From contig NZ_JAFKJN010000018.1 of the NCBI RefSeq assembly GCF_017305915.1, forward strand, positions 328,840 to 392,839: 64,000 nucleotides of DNA, given 5' to 3'. The translations under genes and the position numbers were made by a program. Under the pieces are notes generated by a model. The model was not told the DNA's origin. It worked only from the letters and a program-made list of their open reading frames with translations, and made no database searches. Below, piece after piece: positions 31,668-39,174 of the stretch (positions within the stretch are counted from its first letter, which is position 1; each line of letters opens with the position of its first letter). The stretch comes from Reyranella sp. (GTDB lineage: Bacteria; Pseudomonadota; Alphaproteobacteria; Reyranellales; Reyranellaceae).

Positions 31668-33405
31668 CCGCCCCGCCTTCGGTCTCGTCGCGCGGCATCG
31701 GGAAGGTGACGACCACTCGCGTTCCGCCGGCCGGCCGCTCGCCGATCGCGACCTCGCCGCCGAGCTGCATGGCGAGCCCGCGGATCAGCGTCAGCCCGAA
31801 GCTGCCGCGCGTTCCGCCCGGTCCGGCTCCGACCGGGGCCGGACCTGGCGGCTCGAAACCATTGTCCTCGATCACCAGCTCGACTTCCTCGCCCTTCTCG
31901 TGCGCCTCGATGCGAATCTCGGGCACCGCGACCCCGGTGAAATCGTGGTTGAGCGCGCGCCCCACCGCCTCAGTGACGATCAGGCCGACCGGGATCGCGA
32001 GATCGGGGCCGACCGCCATGATCGGCGCACGGATGGTGTAGCGCGGCTGCGGCCGCTCGATACCCGGCCGCGCCACCGAGATCTGGCGCACCAGGTCGCT
32101 GATGAACTGCTGGAAGTCGACCAGCGACCAGCTCGAGCGCTCGTAGAGGTGGCGGTGCAGGATCGACAGCGTCAGCACGCGGTTCTGGGCGTCGCCGAAG
32201 AAGCGCCGGATACGCGGCGAGCGAATCTCGCCAGCCTGCAGGTTCAACAGGCTCGAGATCATCTGCAGGTTGTTCTTCACCCGGTGATGGATCTCGCGCA
32301 GCATGTGGTCGCGCTGCTCCAGTCCCGCCTTCAGCTCCTGCTCGCGGCTGGCGATCGCGGCGGCCATCTCGCTCACCCGCGCGCCGACCGATGTCATTTC
32401 CGGCGCCCAGCCGGGCGGCGCCTCGAGCGCGCCGGCCTCGCCGCGAGCGACCCGGCCCGCGAACTCCTGGATGCGGCGCAACGGCTGCACGCACCAGCGA
32501 TCGGCGCCGAGCCAGAGCGCAGCGAGCAGCACCGCGCTCGCCACCGCGATCAGCGCGAACTCCCACCAATCGGCCAGCAGCATCCCGAGGCTGCGATCGG
32601 CCGGGATGGCGCCGATCACGAACAGCGTGCCGCCGGCGAGCGGCCGGACGGCGAAGTCATAGGTGGCGCCGTTCTGGCCGTAGTCGGCGAAGGTGAACTG
32701 GCGCGCGGCGATCGCGGCGCTGAGACGCGACGGCACCGGCAGCGCCGCCGTCGCCCGTGGATCGCCGCCGAGCGGCGCGCCGTCGCGATCGACCAACGCC
32801 ACGCCGGCCGACCCCGCCGACTGCGGCGAGGCGAGCTGCTCGGCCATGCTGCGCAGCGACAGGCCGAGCGCGCACATGCCGTGGAACTGGCCGTCGAGCA
32901 TGATCGGCAGCGCCATCGGCACGACGGTGCGCGGCGTGATGCGGCTGGCGATATAGGAGCCGATGGTGAAGTTGTGCGACTGGCGGGCGGTCTTGAACAC
33001 CTCGCGATCGGAGAAGTTCATGCCGCGCGCCGACGGCGAGCTGGCGCAGCGCGCCACGCCCTTGTCGTCGATCCCCACCAGCGCCGAGTAGTCGGACGGG
33101 AAGCGCTGCAGCAGTTGCGCCAGATAGCCCTCGCAGCGCTCGACATCCGCTGCCGTCGCCGCGGATTCGAGGGCGGCGCGCACGGCGTCATCGGTGCAGG
33201 CGGCGATCAGCAGGCGGCGCGAGCCCTCGACCAGCTCGCGATGGCGACTCGCGGCGCCCTCGGCGACCGCGGACGCGGCGTCGGCGCGGCGAACCTGGGT
33301 CTGCCGCGAATCGTGCCAGGCGCGCCAGCCGGAAAGGAACAACACCGGCAAAAGCGCCAGCACCGCCACCATCACCAGCTTCGTGCGCAGCGACCAGTGA
33401 GGCAT
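31660..33405 (-). CDS. HisKA_2/HWE-type sensor kinase of the general stress response
   Basis: 581 residues. Signal anchor KLVMVAVLALLPVLFLSGWR, a periplasmic dCache-like domain (about 40-270), a second membrane segment (about 277-300), HAMP-like linker, then HisKA_2 with the phospho-acceptor in EIHHRVKNNLQMISSLLNLQ. This is the kinase class that feeds PhyR. The ATP-binding N-box reads LIVTEAVGRALNHDF, where the usual NE-x3-NALKHAF Asn residues are replaced by Thr and Arg, so kinase activity is doubtful; a phosphatase or inhibitory role is possible. It starts 18 bases after phyR. Confidence 0.88.
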   Translation of the reverse strand: MPHWSLRTKLVMVAVLALLPVLFLSGWRAWHDSRQTQVRRADAASAVAEGAASRHRELVEGSRRLLIAACTDDAVRAALESAATAADVERCEGYLAQLLQRFPSDYSALVGIDDKGVARCASSPSARGMNFSDREVFKTARQSHNFTIGSYIASRITPRTVVPMALPIMLDGQFHGMCALGLSLRSMAEQLASPQSAGSAGVALVDRDGAPLGGDPRATAALPVPSRLSAAIAARQFTFADYGQNGATYDFAVRPLAGGTLFVIGAIPADRSLGMLLADWWEFALIAVASAVLLAALWLGADRWCVQPLRRIQEFAGRVARGEAGALEAPPGWAPEMTSVGARVSEMAAAIASREQELKAGLEQRDHMLREIHHRVKNNLQMISSLLNLQAGEIRSPRIRRFFGDAQNRVLTLSILHRHLYERSSWSLVDFQQFISDLVRQISVARPGIERPQPRYTIRAPIMAVGPDLAIPVGLIVTEAVGRALNHDFTGVAVPEIRIEAHEKGEEVELVIEDNGFEPPGPAPVGAGPGGTRGSFGLTLIRGLAMQLGGEVAIGERPAGGTRVVVTFPMPRDETEGGADG

Positions 33406-33423
33406 GGTCGAGCGCCTCGGCCG

Positions 33424-34221
33424 CTAGATCGAGACGGTATCCAGCGCCTGGGCGATCGCTGCGCGGAGCAGGTCGGGGTCGAACGGCTTGGATATAACGA
33501 AGGCGGGCTCGAGCCGCGTGCCGGTCAGCAGGCGCTCGGGATAGCCGGTGACGAAGATCACCGGGACGGTCGCCGACTGCAGGATCTCCTTCACCGCGGA
33601 GATGCCGCTGTCGGAGCCGCGCAGCTGGATGTCGGCCAGCACGAGGTGCGGCGAATGCTTCTTGGCGAGCTCGACCGCGGCCTTCTCGGTGGCGGCAATG
33701 CCGACCACCTCGTGGCCGGCGTTGCGCACGATGTCGGCGACATCGAGCGCGATCACCGCCTCGTCCTCGATCACCAGCACGCGCACCGAGGCGACGCGCT
33801 GCAACTCTCGGCGCGCCTCCTGCAGGCTGTGCTCGGCCTTGTCGACGTCGATGCCGAGGATGTGCGCGGCGTCGGCGACGGTGAAGCCCTCGAGCACGGT
33901 GAGCAGCAGCACCTGGCGCTGCAGGGGCGCCATCTCGGTCAGCGATTCCTTCAGCCGGCCGCTGACGCTGGCGGCGTCGCTGCCCTGCTCGAGGCTGCCG
34001 AACGGCTGCTGCAGGCGATGGAACAGCGCGAACACGCCGAGCTTGGTGTCCTCGGCACCCTGGATCAGCTCGGGCTGGCGCACCGCGACTTCGGCGCACA
34101 GGCGCACCCATTCGTCGCCGCGCTGCTGCGAGCCGGTGACGGCGCGCGCGTAACGACGCAGGAACGGCAGCGTCTTGGTGATTGCTTCGGATAGTTTCTT
34201 GTTTGCCGGTCCGTTTGGCAC
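33424..34221 (-). CDS. phyR: PhyR, general stress response anti-anti-sigma regulator
   Basis: 265 residues from the GTG at 34221, with AAGGGGG just upstream; this gives standard PhyR length. The N-terminal sigma-like domain (about 1-140) has KLSEAITKTLPFLRRYARAV and LQRQVLLLTVLEGFTVADAA. The C-terminal receiver has VIEDEAVIALDVADIV, the phospho-acceptor in LVLADIQLRGSDSG, FVTGYPERL and ISKPFDPDLL. By family, phosphorylated PhyR binds NepR and frees EcfG. It heads an operon with two sensor kinases, all on the minus strand. Confidence 0.96.
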   Translation of the reverse strand: MPNGPANKKLSEAITKTLPFLRRYARAVTGSQQRGDEWVRLCAEVAVRQPELIQGAEDTKLGVFALFHRLQQPFGSLEQGSDAASVSGRLKESLTEMAPLQRQVLLLTVLEGFTVADAAHILGIDVDKAEHSLQEARRELQRVASVRVLVIEDEAVIALDVADIVRNAGHEVVGIAATEKAAVELAKKHSPHLVLADIQLRGSDSGISAVKEILQSATVPVIFVTGYPERLLTGTRLEPAFVISKPFDPDLLRAAIAQALDTVSI

Positions 34222-34301
34222 AGCGACCCCCTTTTTGACTCTCAGGATACGCGGGCGCGTAGAGTACGCCCTGATCCCGACCTGACAACCCACGAATCGA
34301 A

Positions 34302-34327
34302 CTCCCGGCCCAATGCGGGGCCGGGAG
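34302..34327 (-). terminator. Hairpin after the glycine-zipper gene
   Basis: CTCCCGGCCC (34302-34311) and GGGCCGGGAG (34318-34327) form a perfect ten-bp stem with a six-base loop, 42 bases past the stop of the minus-strand gene at 34369. In that transcript TTCGATTCGT follows. It separates that gene from phyR. Confidence 0.6.
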
Positions 34328-34368
34328 CCGAAGCCTCATCGACTTTTCGTCGCGCTCAGTGCGAGCGC

Positions 34369-34611
34369 CTAGTAATAGCGATAGTACCGCGGCTGCTCCG
34401 GCGTCGTGGCCGCGCCGACCACGGCACCCGCCGCGCCGCCGACCACCGCACCAGCGATCGGCGCACCGACCGTCGAGCCCACCACCGCGCCGGTACCCGC
34501 ACCGATCGCGCCGCCGGTCAGCGCGCGGTCCGTCGGGTTATTGCCGCACGCCGCGGTGAGCAATCCCAGACCAATCAGCGCCGCGAACGGCGCAATCCTA
34601 CTGATCGACAT
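34369..34611 (-). CDS. Glycine-zipper lipoprotein (17 kDa antigen-like)
   Basis: 80 residues from the ATG at 34611. MSISRIAPFAALIGLGLLTAAC is a lipoprotein signal with lipobox LTAAC. The mature part is a glycine-zipper repeat, GGAIGAGTGAVVGSTVGAPI followed by AGAVVGGAAGAVVGAATTP, and a Tyr-rich tail. Such proteins lie in the outer membrane or periplasm and are common osmotic-stress genes. A perfect GGAAC-N16-CGTT lies 79 bases upstream. Confidence 0.82.
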   Translation of the reverse strand: MSISRIAPFAALIGLGLLTAACGNNPTDRALTGGAIGAGTGAVVGSTVGAPIAGAVVGGAAGAVVGAATTPEQPRYYRYY

Positions 34612-34690
34612 TGTTAGTCTCCTCGTGCAAGGCCCGGAGAGCCAGACCACGGCTCGTCCGATCCTGAAGCATTTCTCAAGTGTGGGAGCT

Positions 34691-34715
34691 AACGCTTATG
34701 TATCCATGCGGTTCC
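34691..34715 (-). promoter_or_regulatory. EcfG-type promoter for glycine-zipper lipoprotein
   Basis: Minus-strand GGAAC (34711-34715), 16 bases, CGTT (34691-34694). Exact match to the general stress consensus. Confidence 0.8.
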
Positions 34716-34783
34716 CTGTGGGTTCATTGGCCTCTGTCCACAGCAGGGCCGGGCCGGCCTTGCCGCGGCGGGCAGCGGGAGAA

Positions 34784-34981
34784 CTAAAGACCGCCGGCCC
34801 AGGTCTTGACCTGCTTTTCCGCCTCGTCCTTGGCGATGCCATAACGCTCCTGGATGCGACCGACCAGCTGGTCCTGCTTGCCGCCGATCACAGCAAGGTC
34901 GTCGTCGGTGAGCTTGCCCCACTTCTCTTTCACATTGCCGGAAAACTGCTTCCAGTTGCCCTCGACCCGATCCCAATTCAT
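34784..34981 (-). CDS. CsbD family protein (cytoplasmic)
   Basis: 65 residues from the ATG at 34981, with AAAGGAG upstream. MNWDRVEGNWKQFSGNVKEK, then WGKLTDDDLAVIGGKQDQLV and GRIQERYGIAKDEAEKQV, is a full-length CsbD domain without signal peptide. CsbD is a classic general stress protein of unknown activity. It lies between the lipoprotein and the sigma factor genes and has its own GGCAAC-N16-CGTT promoter 51 bases upstream. Confidence 0.93.
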   Translation of the reverse strand: MNWDRVEGNWKQFSGNVKEKWGKLTDDDLAVIGGKQDQLVGRIQERYGIAKDEAEKQVKTWAGGL

Positions 34982-35032
34982 CGCGTACTCCTTTCGATAC
35001 CTTTCACGGCGTCTGCCGCGATCATTTGGGTC

Positions 35033-35058
35033 AACGCGAGGCCGGCAGGCCGGTTGCC
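35033..35058 (-). promoter_or_regulatory. EcfG-type promoter for csbD
   Basis: Minus-strand GGCAAC (35053-35058), 16 bases, CGTT (35033-35036). Same form as the exported CsbD promoter. Confidence 0.7.
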
Positions 35059-35121
35059 GGGTGTCGATTTTCCTTTGCGACCGCGCCGGAAGGCCCCACA
35101 TAGGAGCAGCGCCAGCACGGC

Positions 35122-35616
35122 GTGGTCGCGTGGCCGGAGCTCCCCGATTTGCTGAAGGACGATATCGTCGCGTTGCTGCCGGACCTGCGCGCCTTTGCGC
35201 GATTCATGTGCCGCGAGCGCGAGGCCGCCGACGATCTGGTGCAGAACACCATCCTTGCTGCGCTCGACAAGCAGGCGCAGTTCGAGCCCGGCACCAACCT
35301 CAAGGGTTGGCTGTTCACCATCATGCGCAACCGCTTCTATTCGGATCTGCGCGCGCAGCGCCGGCGCCCGACCGCGATCGAGGACGTCTCGATGACGCCG
35401 GTGGCCGCGGTCGACAATCCCGAGGCGACGCTGCAATTGAAGGAGCTCTCGTCGGCCTTGTGGAAGCTCAGCCCGCAGGCGCGCGAGGCGCTGATCCTGG
35501 TCGGCGCCGGCGGATTTTCCTACGAGGAAGCGGCGCGTTTGTGCGACTGCTCGGTCGGCACGCTCAAGGCCCGCGTGTCGCGGGCGCGCAAGTTGCTGTC
35601 CGAGCAGATGAAGTAA
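35122..35616 (+). CDS. ecfG: EcfG-type ECF sigma factor
   Basis: 164 residues from GTG. Sigma region 2 is LKDDIVALLPDLRAFARFMC followed by ADDLVQNTILAALDKQ and the -10 recognition stretch GTNLKGWLFTIMRNRFYSDL. Region 4 has SPQAREALILVGAGGFSYEE and CDCSVGTLKARVSRARKLL. These are the EcfG (ECF15) landmarks; the protein should direct RNA polymerase to GGAAC/CGTT promoters and be held by NepR. The ribosome site is weak. No clear EcfG-type element precedes it. It is followed by a second ECF sigma gene. Confidence 0.9.
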   Translation: MVAWPELPDLLKDDIVALLPDLRAFARFMCREREAADDLVQNTILAALDKQAQFEPGTNLKGWLFTIMRNRFYSDLRAQRRRPTAIEDVSMTPVAAVDNPEATLQLKELSSALWKLSPQAREALILVGAGGFSYEEAARLCDCSVGTLKARVSRARKLLSEQMK

Positions 35617-35674
35617 AAACCACGGCATATCAATACGTTACAGAGGGCACTCGCGCGTCGATTGTTCTGCTCCT

Positions 35675-35699
35675 GTAACCTTTCGCGCTTTCCGGCATT
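35675..35699 (+). promoter_or_regulatory. Weak EcfG-type promoter for second sigma gene
   Basis: GTAAC (35675-35679), 16 bases, CATT (35696-35699): one mismatch in each box. It sits 33 bases before the ATG at 35733, consistent with autoregulation, but the match is weak. Confidence 0.35.
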
Positions 35700-35732
35700 T
35701 CCTCCAGCACGAATATCCCCCTGGAGACGATC

Positions 35733-36338
35733 ATGGCTAGCGCCACCACGAAGAAGAGCAAGACGACGGCTCACGACGTCCATGATTTCCATGAGCAGCT
35801 CAAGGCCATCCTGCCCCGCCTGCGCGTCTACGCGCTGTCCCTGACGCGCGACCGCGACGCTGCCGACGATCTGGTGCACGACACCGTCATCAAGGCTTTG
35901 ACGGGCCGCGAGAGCTTCGAGCCGGGCACCAACCTCTCCGCCTGGGTGTTCCGCATCCAGCGCAACGAATTCATCTCCGGCCTGCGCCGTCTGCGTCCGA
36001 CGGTGCCGGTCGATTCGGCGATCGCCGAGACGCTGTCGCATCAGCCGCACCAGGAGAGCCGTCTGGTGATGCGCGAGTTCATGTCGGCCTTCGGCAAGCT
36101 CGCGCCGACGCAGCGCGAGGCGCTGCTGCTGGCGGTGCTCGAGGGCCAGTCCTACGAGGTCATCGCCGCCCATACCGGCGTTTCGGTCGGCACCGTCAAG
36201 AGCCGCATCAGCCGCGCGCGCGACACGCTCGAGCGCCTGCTGCTCGAAGGCGATGCCAAGGAGCGCAGCGAGCAGGCCAATCGCACCGCGGTTCGCGACG
36301 AAAGCGACTCCGACGAGCGGCGCCTGCACGATCGCTAA
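35733..36338 (+). CDS. Second EcfG-like ECF sigma factor
   Basis: 201 residues. The ATG has GGAG seven bases upstream. Region 2: HEQLKAILPRLRVYALSLTR, ADDLVHDTVIKALTG and GTNLSAWVFRIQRNEFISGL. Region 4: APTQREALLLAVLEGQSYEV and GVSVGTVKSRISRARDTLER. It resembles the first sigma but has an N-terminal Lys/Thr/His extension and an acidic-basic C-terminal tail of about 30 residues. A second EcfG paralog next to nepR is known in some alphaproteobacteria and may have distinct promoters. It is 117 bases before nepR. Confidence 0.88.
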   Translation: MASATTKKSKTTAHDVHDFHEQLKAILPRLRVYALSLTRDRDAADDLVHDTVIKALTGRESFEPGTNLSAWVFRIQRNEFISGLRRLRPTVPVDSAIAETLSHQPHQESRLVMREFMSAFGKLAPTQREALLLAVLEGQSYEVIAAHTGVSVGTVKSRISRARDTLERLLLEGDAKERSEQANRTAVRDESDSDERRLHDR

Positions 36339-36455
36339 AGCCGTCCCCTCAATCCTGCGTGGACGTGTGAGCGAAACATGGGCATTCTCCGGAGAAGAGA
36401 TCCATGCCTCGGACGGGAATCCGTGGAATGCTCCTCGTTCCACGCGAAGTGTGCC

Positions 36456-36668
36456 ATGGCGAATGACAACAAGCCGCAAAGGGATCGGGCCGGCGATCCG
36501 GCCCGAGACAAGAAAGTGAAGGCGCCCGCCGAGCGGCCATTCGACATGTGGCTGCAGAAGCAGCTGCATGCGATGTACGACGAGATCGCCGCCGAGCCGC
36601 TGCCCAACGATCTCATCAGCCTGATCGAGCGCGACGCCGAGAAGAAAGACAAGCCGAAGAAGAAGTAG
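36456..36668 (+). CDS. nepR: NepR, anti-sigma factor of EcfG
   Basis: 70 residues from the ATG at 36456 (MANDNKPQRDRAG); an upstream ATG at 36378 would add 26 residues with no NepR character. The NepR core is RPFDMWLQKQLHAMYDEIAA then EPLPNDLISLIERDAEKKD, with a Lys-rich tail. In the known mechanism NepR binds EcfG and releases it when phosphorylated PhyR competes. Location after the two sigma genes supports the assignment. A GGAAT-N15-CGTT sequence upstream is off-consensus. Confidence 0.93.
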   Translation: MANDNKPQRDRAGDPARDKKVKAPAERPFDMWLQKQLHAMYDEIAAEPLPNDLISLIERDAEKKDKPKKK

Positions 36669-36729
36669 CGCCAAGAAGAATGGCGGCAGCCTCGCGGCCG
36701 CCGCCATCCCGTTTTTCGCCGCTTGCCAG

Positions 36730-36969
36730 TCAGCCCGGCCGGCGTGCAGCGAACTCGGTCGAGACGCAGCGATCGAAGGTGGATGTCCCGGCCTGCAGGC
36801 CGTAGCCGGTGCAGGCCGCGCGGGAGTCGGCGAGGAGTTGGGCGTCGCTCGGGACCATCACGGCGCGCGTCGGCTCGGCGACCACGGTGGTGTGTCGCTC
36901 GGTGGTGCACGCTGCGCAGATCAGCAGCACGGCCAATGGAGCTAGGGGGGCAAACGCCGGCCTCGCCAT
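36730..36969 (-). CDS. Small lipoprotein with Cys/Tyr-Gly motif (paralog C)
   Basis: 79 residues from the ATG at 36969 with GGAGG just upstream. The signal ARPAFAPLAPLAVLLICAAC ends in lipobox ICAAC. The mature part has TERHTTVVAEPTRAVMVPSD and one shared motif, CTGYGLQAGTSTFDRCVSTE, then ends AARRPG; paralog A ends YRRPG. It converges on nepR. A perfect GGAAC-N16-CGTT ends 28 bases before the ATG. An envelope location is inferred; function is unknown. Confidence 0.78.
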   Translation of the reverse strand: MARPAFAPLAPLAVLLICAACTTERHTTVVAEPTRAVMVPSDAQLLADSRAACTGYGLQAGTSTFDRCVSTEFAARRPG

Positions 36970-36997
36970 CTTTCCTCCCGATTCTTCGCGCGGAAAC

Positions 36998-37022
36998 AAC
37001 GGCGCAATCGGCTTGAGGTTCC
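36998..37022 (-). promoter_or_regulatory. EcfG-type promoter for lipoprotein C
   Basis: Minus-strand GGAAC (37018-37022), 16 bases, CGTT (36998-37001). Exact consensus match, 28 bases before the ATG. Confidence 0.8.
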
Positions 37023-37046
37023 CGTTCCCTTCGCTATACAGGCCGG

Positions 37047-37808
37047 ATGCAGCTTTTCGATCTATCCGGACGGGTCGCCGTCGTCACCGGCGGCAACGGG
37101 GGCATCGGTCTCGGCATGGCGAAGGGGATGGCCGCTGCAGGCGCCACCATCGTCGTCGCGGGCCGCGACGCGGCCAAGAACAGCGCGGCGGTGAAAGAGC
37201 TCGTGGCGGCGGGCGGCAAGGCCGGCGCCATCCCGGTCGATGTCCTCGAGGAGGACTCCTGCCGCGCCCTGATCGACCAGACGATGAAGGCGCACGGCCG
37301 GCTCGACATCCTGGTCAACAATGCCGGCATGAGCATCCGCAAGCAGCCCGAGCAGTATACGCGGGCCGAATGGCACACCGTGCTCGACAGCAACCTGACC
37401 AGCGCCTTCCTGTGCAGCCAGGCCGCCTACCCGGCGATGAAGCAGCGCGGCGGCAAGATCATCAACATCGGCTCGATGATGTCGATCTTCGGCGCGCCGT
37501 TCGCGACCGCCTATGCCGCGAGCAAGGGCGGCATGGTGCAGATGACCAAGTCGCTGGCGACGGCGTGGGCCAAGGACAACATCCAGGTCAACGCCATCCT
37601 GCCCGGTTGGATCGACACCGCGCTGACCAAGCGGGCGCGCGAGCAGGTCCAGGGCCTGCACGACTCGGTGCTGAAGCGCACGCCGGCCGCGCGCTGGGGC
37701 GTGCCCGACGACTTCGCCGGCATCGCGGTGTTCCTCGCCGCCCCCGCTTCCGATTTCGTCACCGGCGCCACCATCGCCGTCGACGGCGGCTACTCCTCGC
37801 TGGCCTGA
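37047..37808 (+). CDS. Short-chain dehydrogenase/reductase
   Basis: 253 residues, classical SDR length. The NAD(P)-binding motif is VVTGGNGGIGLGMAKGMAAA; NNAG appears in DILVNNAGMS; the catalytic Ser is in INIGSMMSIFGA and the YxxxK in AYAASKGGMVQ; the C-terminal DGGYSSLA is typical. The residues AGRD after the second strand suggest NADP(H) preference. The alcohol/ketone substrate is unknown. Divergent from lipoprotein C, with 77 bases shared between start codons. Confidence 0.93.
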   Translation: MQLFDLSGRVAVVTGGNGGIGLGMAKGMAAAGATIVVAGRDAAKNSAAVKELVAAGGKAGAIPVDVLEEDSCRALIDQTMKAHGRLDILVNNAGMSIRKQPEQYTRAEWHTVLDSNLTSAFLCSQAAYPAMKQRGGKIINIGSMMSIFGAPFATAYAASKGGMVQMTKSLATAWAKDNIQVNAILPGWIDTALTKRAREQVQGLHDSVLKRTPAARWGVPDDFAGIAVFLAAPASDFVTGATIAVDGGYSSLA

Positions 37809-37812
37809 CGCC

Positions 37813-38616
37813 TCACAGGCTGCCGCCCGCGGCGACCAGCCCGGGATTGCGCCGGAACTCGGCGCTGCGCGTCTCCGGCGGCAGCGCGCGCAACTGCATG
37901 AAGTAGGCGAACTGGCGCTGCGCATAGCGCTCGTCGAGCACGCGCCGGCAGAGCTGCAGGGAATTCTCGAGATCGCCCGCCATGGCGTAGGCGAAGGCGA
38001 GGTTCAGGCGGGTGCGCGCATCGGCGCGTGCCGAGCCCGCGATCGGCGTGAGCTGGGCGATCGCCTCCGGCACCGGCCCGGTGAGCGCGAGCGACAGGCC
38101 GAAGTTGCTGCGCAGCGGGACATAGTCCGGCGCCAGCTCGATGCCGCGACGGTAGTTGGCCTGCGCCTCGGCGTGGCGGCCCTGCAGATCGAGCGCGACG
38201 CCGAGCAGGTTGAGCGCGCGATAGTCGGCCGCGTCGGCGCGCAGGGCGGCGTCGATCTGCTGCTCGGCGAGCGCCGGCTGGCCCATCGCGATCAGGGCGC
38301 CGGCGAGGCCGCGGCGGGCGGCATTGTCGCCGCTGCGCCGGGCGAGCACGTCGCGGAATTGCGCCGCCGCCTCGTCGCCCGCACCAACGCTCAGGAAGGA
38401 CTGGCCGAGGCCGAGCTTGGCCTCGACACCGTTCGGATTGGCCTGCAGGGCCCGCTCGTAGAGCGGGATGGCGGTGTCGGGATTGCCGGCCTGGCGCGCC
38501 TCGTCGGCCCGGCGCACGGTCGCGTCGTAGTCATCGCCCCTGCTGATGTCCGGCGGATCGCAGGCTCCCACCAAAAGGAGCGCCAGGCCCGCGCCGAGCA
38601 AACGCGCCAGCTTCAT
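37813..38616 (-). CDS. tadD: TadD-like TPR lipoprotein of Flp pilus assembly
   Basis: 267 residues from the ATG at 38616; the frame is open upstream but this start gives MKLARLLGAGLALLLVGAC, a lipoprotein signal. At least five TPR units follow (about 45-230), for example AIPLYERALQANPNGVEAKL and AQANYRRGIELAPDYVPLR. TadD proteins act in the periplasm or outer membrane as pilotins/assembly scaffolds for the Tad secretin. It closes the minus-strand tad locus, 149 bases after tadE, apparently from its own promoter. Confidence 0.85.
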   Translation of the reverse strand: MKLARLLGAGLALLLVGACDPPDISRGDDYDATVRRADEARQAGNPDTAIPLYERALQANPNGVEAKLGLGQSFLSVGAGDEAAAQFRDVLARRSGDNAARRGLAGALIAMGQPALAEQQIDAALRADAADYRALNLLGVALDLQGRHAEAQANYRRGIELAPDYVPLRSNFGLSLALTGPVPEAIAQLTPIAGSARADARTRLNLAFAYAMAGDLENSLQLCRRVLDERYAQRQFAYFMQLRALPPETRSAEFRRNPGLVAAGGSL

Positions 38617-38674
38617 TCCTACCCCGAGATTCTTGTCTCCGCGTCCGGGCGCGGCAGCGTTGGCCATTCTGCTA

Positions 38675-38704
38675 ATGATATCAAAATCTTGGGGGCCACC
38701 GCAA
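38675..38704 (-). promoter_or_regulatory. Possible sigma-70 promoter for tadD
   Basis: Minus-strand TTGCGG (38699-38704), 18 bases, TATCAT (38675-38680), in an AT-richer pocket 59 bases before the tadD ATG. Spacing is acceptable, but this is eye-matching only. Confidence 0.35.
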
Positions 38705-38765
38705 CCAGACTGCTAGGTATTGATGGTAAGTCCTTGTGGGCAACGCCCTTTCGGCAGACCGCGGA

Positions 38766-39173
38766 CTAGTACCGGACGGCTTGCGCCTTGGCCGTCAGGG
38801 TCTGGGCGCTGATCCCGACGAAGCCTACGGCCGGGGTGAAATTGTAGGTCGCGGTGATCATGGTACAGGTCACCGCGCTGTTGCCATTGCAGCTCGCGGT
38901 GTCGGCATAGGCGATCGTAACGTCGGACCCCATGCCGCCGGCCATGGCATTGCGCAGCGCGGTGTCGACGTTGCCGCTGGCGGTGGTCGGATTGAGCATG
39001 TAGTAGCGCGCCGCCTCCTCGGTCGCGTACTCCAGCGCCTGCCGGATGTAGAACATGCGGCCCATCTCGACGATGCCGAACAGGATCACGAGCAGGACCG
39101 GCGCCAGGATGGCGAATTCCAGGATTGCGCCGCCCCGCTCGTCAGCACCCAGGACAGCCAGCAGACGCCGCAT
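38766..39173 (-). CDS. tadE: TadE-like pseudopilin
   Basis: 135 residues. The N-terminus GADERGGAILEFAILAPVLL has the TadE pattern: basic leader, Gly, then a hydrophobic helix with Glu near position 5 (ILEF). The helix VILFGIVEMGRMFYIRQALE follows, and the rest is a small beta-rich periplasmic domain. TadE pseudopilins are processed by the CpaA-type peptidase and help initiate pilus assembly. It starts one base after the stop of the second TadE-like gene. Confidence 0.9.
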   Translation of the reverse strand: MRRLLAVLGADERGGAILEFAILAPVLLVILFGIVEMGRMFYIRQALEYATEEAARYYMLNPTTASGNVDTALRNAMAGGMGSDVTIAYADTASCNGNSAVTCTMITATYNFTPAVGFVGISAQTLTAKAQAVRY

Positions 39174-39174
39174 G

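Noticed and set aside
36418..36442. GGAAT-N15-CGTT upstream of nepR as a stress promoter
   Set aside because: Wrong last base in the -35 and spacing one base too short; not counted among the EcfG-type elements.
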